A stretch of DNA of 64,000 bases from Rhizomys pruinosus (taxonomy: Eukaryota; Chordata; Mammalia; Rodentia; Spalacidae): positions 1,084,574 to 1,148,573 of the forward strand of contig VZQC01001015.1 in the NCBI GenBank assembly GCA_009823505.1. Direction: 5' to 3'. This document shows positions 61,740 through 64,000 of the stretch, in pieces. How positions within the stretch are numbered: the first letter of the stretch is position 1; every line of letters starts with the position of its first letter. The translations under genes and the position numbers were made by a program. The notes under the pieces were generated by a model. It searched no databases and was not told the DNA's origin. It saw only the letters and a program-made list of their open reading frames with translations.

Positions 61740-61898
61740 TTTTGTGTTTTGTTTTTTGTTTTTTTGTTTTTTTTCTTGAGACAAAGTCTCCCTGTAGCCC
61801 CAGCTGGCCTTTGAACTCACTATGTAAATCACACAGATCCACCTGCCTCTTTCTCCCAAGTGCTGAGATTAAAGGCATGCGCTGCCATACCTGGGAAG
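61740..61898 (-). mobile_element. B1 SINE
   Basis: TTTTTTTTCTTGAGACAAAG to GCATGCGCTGCCATACCTGG. 61,604-61,739 and 61,899-62,118 are unique. Confidence 0.92.
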
Positions 61899-62119
61899 GA
61901 CATGCTCCCTTTAAAAACACTGGGCCTTGTGGCTGCCCTCAGGTGCACAGGAAGCTGGAAGGATGCTCTTTCACCTGTGTGGGCATCTGTCATCTCAAGG
62001 TAGGGGTTTCACCAGGTGAAGAGGGAGGGGAGATAGATCCAGGGCAGCTAACAACGAATGTCCGTCCATCCAACTTCTTGTATAAATCCCGGGAAGGATA
62101 GGAAAGGGCTTAGGCTTCT

Positions 62120-62146
62120 TTATTTTATTATTTCATTTTTATTTTA

Positions 62147-62178
<32 letters not shown>

Positions 62179-62335
62179 CGACATGTGTGTGCAGTGCCCT
62201 TGGAGGCTAGAAAAGGCTTTTGTAACCCCTGTAGCTGGAGCTACAGGCAACTTTAAGCCATCTGACATGGGGGCCACTCTGTTCCCCTGCAGGAGCACCA
62301 GTGCTCTTGACCACTGAGCCACCTCTCCAGCTCCT
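62120..62335 (-). mobile_element. B2-family SINE
   Basis: TTTTATGTGTGTATGTGTAT to GAGCCACCTCTCCAGC, with TATGTG expansion. Confidence 0.9.
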
Positions 62336-62354
62336 GTCCTTTCTCAAGACCAGC

Positions 62355-63070
62355 CAGTATTTAGTTTCTTTTTCCTGTTGCCCTGATTAAAAAACAAAAC
62401 AAAACAAAACAAAAACACCCTGACAAAAGCATCTTTTTTTTTTTTTAATTTTTTTTATTAATTTTTATTTATTTCTGTATGTGTTTGAATGTACTGTCTG
62501 CATGCAAGTCTGTGCACCCGTGTTGTGCAATGCCGCGGAGGTCAGAAGAGGGTCTCGGATTCCCCTGGAACTGGAGTTCTCCTGGAGTTGGAGTTTCAGA
62601 CGGTTCTCGGCTGCCATGTGGGTGCTGGGGATCGAACCCGGGTCCTCTGTAAGAGCGGTCGGCGCTCTTAACCGCTAGGCCATCTCTCCAGCCCCGACAA
62701 AAGCATCTTAAGGGAGAAAGGACTTATTTCGGCCTGCCCGCTGTTTTATAATTCATCATGTCAGAGAAGACAAGGAAGCGGGACCTTGGAGCAGCTGGTC
62801 ACATGGCATCTCCACTCAGGAACAGAAAGCACTAGATACATGTATGCTCACTTCCTCCAGGTTATACAGTCCTGGATCCTTGCCCAGAGTATGGTTCTGC
62901 CCATTGTTAAAATGAACCTTCCCAGCTCAATTAACCTAATCAAAACAATCCTCTCTCACAGGCTAGCCTAGAGGCTAACCTAACCTAAATAATCCCTCAC
63001 AGCTGTGCCTGAAGGCTTTTTTTTTTTTATTCTAGATCTTGTCAAGTTGACAATATTAACCATCACAACT
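62355..63070 (-). mobile_element. Rodent interspersed repeat 3' end, split by a B2
   Basis: Minus-strand copy of a common rodent repeat whose sense 3' end reads CCCTTAAG-TTGCTTTTGTCAG. Recognisable blocks: AAGGACTTATTTCGGCC, AGCAGCTGGTCACATGGC, CCTCAATTAACCTAATC-type, TCTAGATCTTGTCAAGTTGA. An (AAAAC)n run (62,391-62,415) and a B2 lie inside. I cannot settle whether the family is an L1 3' end or LTR-derived. Confidence 0.55.
62422..62709 (-). mobile_element. B2 SINE, long form, nested, perfect target-site duplication
   Basis: GACAAAAGCATCTT at 62,422-62,435 and 62,696-62,709 flanks a near-consensus antisense B2 inserted into the repeat above. Confidence 0.97.
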
Positions 63071-63119
63071 GGTAACACAAGGGCACAAGGCACTGGCTGT
63101 AACTTTTGTAAACACCTCT

Positions 63120-63478
63120 CTATCCCCACTTAGAACTGTGATGGCCAAGACTGACTGTCAATTGACAGGTTCTAGAATCACCTAGGAGACCTGGGCAAGA
63201 AGCCTCTGTCGGTGTTTCTAGAGGGAGTCAGTCGAGGTGGGAAGACCTACCCTGCACACTCACAGCCAGCCCACTGGCTGGAGTCCTGGACTGAATAAAG
63301 AGGAAAAAAAAGCAGCTGAGCACCAGTGGTTAGCTCTCCTACAAGACCAGCTGCCTCACATCCCCGTTGCTAAGGTTTCCCCATCACAAGGGACTCTCCC
63401 TCAAACTGTGGGTTCAAATATGTCTTCCTTAAATTGCTTTTTTCAGATTAGTTAGTCACAGCACTGAAAAAAGTAACC
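63120..63478 (+). mobile_element. Rodent interspersed repeat 3' end, sense copy
   Basis: Same family as the preceding minus copy, opposite orientation: CTGTCAATTGACAGGTTCTA, GAATCACCTAGGAGACC, GGTGGGAAGACCTACCCTG, CCTGGACTGAATAAAGAGG, CCTTAAATTGCTTTTTTCAG and AGTAACC end. Confidence 0.55.
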
Positions 63479-63487
63479 ATTCAACCA

Positions 63488-63700
63488 TAGTCCAGGCTGG
63501 GGATGCAGCTCAGTAGCTAAGGTGTTCGCATGGAATGCACAGTGCCTGGGATTCCATCCTAGAACTGCACAAACCATTGGTGGTGGCATACGTCTGAAAT
63601 CCCAGCACTCAGGAATGGAGGCATCCTGGGCTACATTACAACACAGTGAGTTCATGATCAATGCAGGTTAGAGGGCTAGAGACCCTATTTCAAAGTAAAA
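63488..63700 (+). mobile_element. B4 SINE (ID-B1)
   Basis: ID head GGCTGGGGATGCAGCTCAGT ... GCCTGGGATTCCATCC, B1-like body GGTGGTGGCATACGTCTG ... GACCCTATTTCAAAG. Confidence 0.82.
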
Positions 63701-63724
63701 AAAAAAGGGGGGGCGGGGGATGGC

Positions 63725-63962
63725 ATGGGTGGAGAGTTGAGAGATGGTTCAGTGATCAAGAAACACTTTCTGATCTTGCAGAGGACCTTGGTTTGGTTCC
63801 TAACACTCACACTGGGTGGCTCACAACCACCTGTAACTCCAGCTCTATGAATTCTGATGCCCTCTTCTGACTTCCTGGGGTACCTACCTGTACATGGTAT
63901 ACATACAGACAAACAAGTATACGCATATACATACATGAAAATGAAAAATTTAAAAAGAACTG
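63725..63962 (+). mobile_element. B2-family SINE
   Basis: GAGAGTTGAGAGATGGTTCA to ACATACATGAAAATGAAAAA. The window ends in T runs (63,971-64,000), probably the tail complement of another antisense element. Confidence 0.85.
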
Positions 63963-64000
63963 TAATGACACTTTTTTTTTAACTTTTTTTTTTTTTTTTT

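Overview
This is a 64-kb piece of nuclear genome from a rodent. Sequence features that show this are the dense, interleaved B1 (7SL-derived) and B2 (tRNA-derived) SINEs plus ID, B4 and B3-like elements. B2 is confined to myodont rodents (muroids and jerboas). The B1 copies end in ...GGGAGACCCTGTCTC(A)AAAAGACC rather than the mouse-type ...CACAGAGAAACCCTGTCTC, and most young B2 copies carry an internal ~17-bp duplication, so the species is probably not a Mus/Rattus-type murine. The exact species cannot be named from the sequence. I found no convincing protein-coding exon. Almost all open frames are translations of SINEs, microsatellites, a minisatellite or a GC-rich island.

Layout. 0-7.7 kb: SINE-rich DNA with a GGAA/GGAT microsatellite (0.5-0.84 kb) and a 30-unit, 47/48-bp minisatellite with higher-order structure (1.5-2.93 kb). 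7.7-17.1 kb: a nearly SINE-free block (one decayed B1) centred on a strong CpG island (about 12.4-13.75 kb). Good splice-donor sequences on both strands suggest a divergent promoter whose main gene runs on the minus strand, with 7.7-13 kb as its first intron or proximal region. Candidate regulatory elements lie at 10.2-10.9 kb and at 14.4 kb (two perfect POU octamers). 17.1-28.2 kb: dense SINE clusters with L2 and other ancient-repeat remnants. 28.3-28.8 kb: a TATA-type promoter-like segment on the minus strand with a possible short first exon, followed by low-SINE unique DNA to 30.28 kb. 30.3-44.6 kb: SINE-rich, including a ~1.08-kb near-identical duplication at 39.1/40.56 kb that abuts an N. 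44.6-45.7 kb: unique DNA with GC-rich sequence and an inverted pair of octamers. 45.7-64 kb: SINE-rich with a U6-B2 chimeric retrocopy (46.0 kb), an extended low-SINE stretch (46.4-47.7 kb), a MIR (53.8 kb), several mosaic SINEs, a TG-rich tract (60.6-61 kb) and an inverted pair of related repeat 3' ends (62.4-63.5 kb).

Four single Ns (35,955; 40,553; 52,376; 59,999) sit beside indel-rich stretches in which SINEs carry many one-base insertions or deletions. These look like gap fills from uncorrected long reads and should not be over-interpreted.

The best candidates for something not well described are: a B2-B1 composite SINE seen twice with the same junction, the U6-B2 chimera, two retroinsertions consisting only of an A-rich tail, a B2 foldback composite inside one target-site duplication, and the candidate divergent promoter with its regulatory block.
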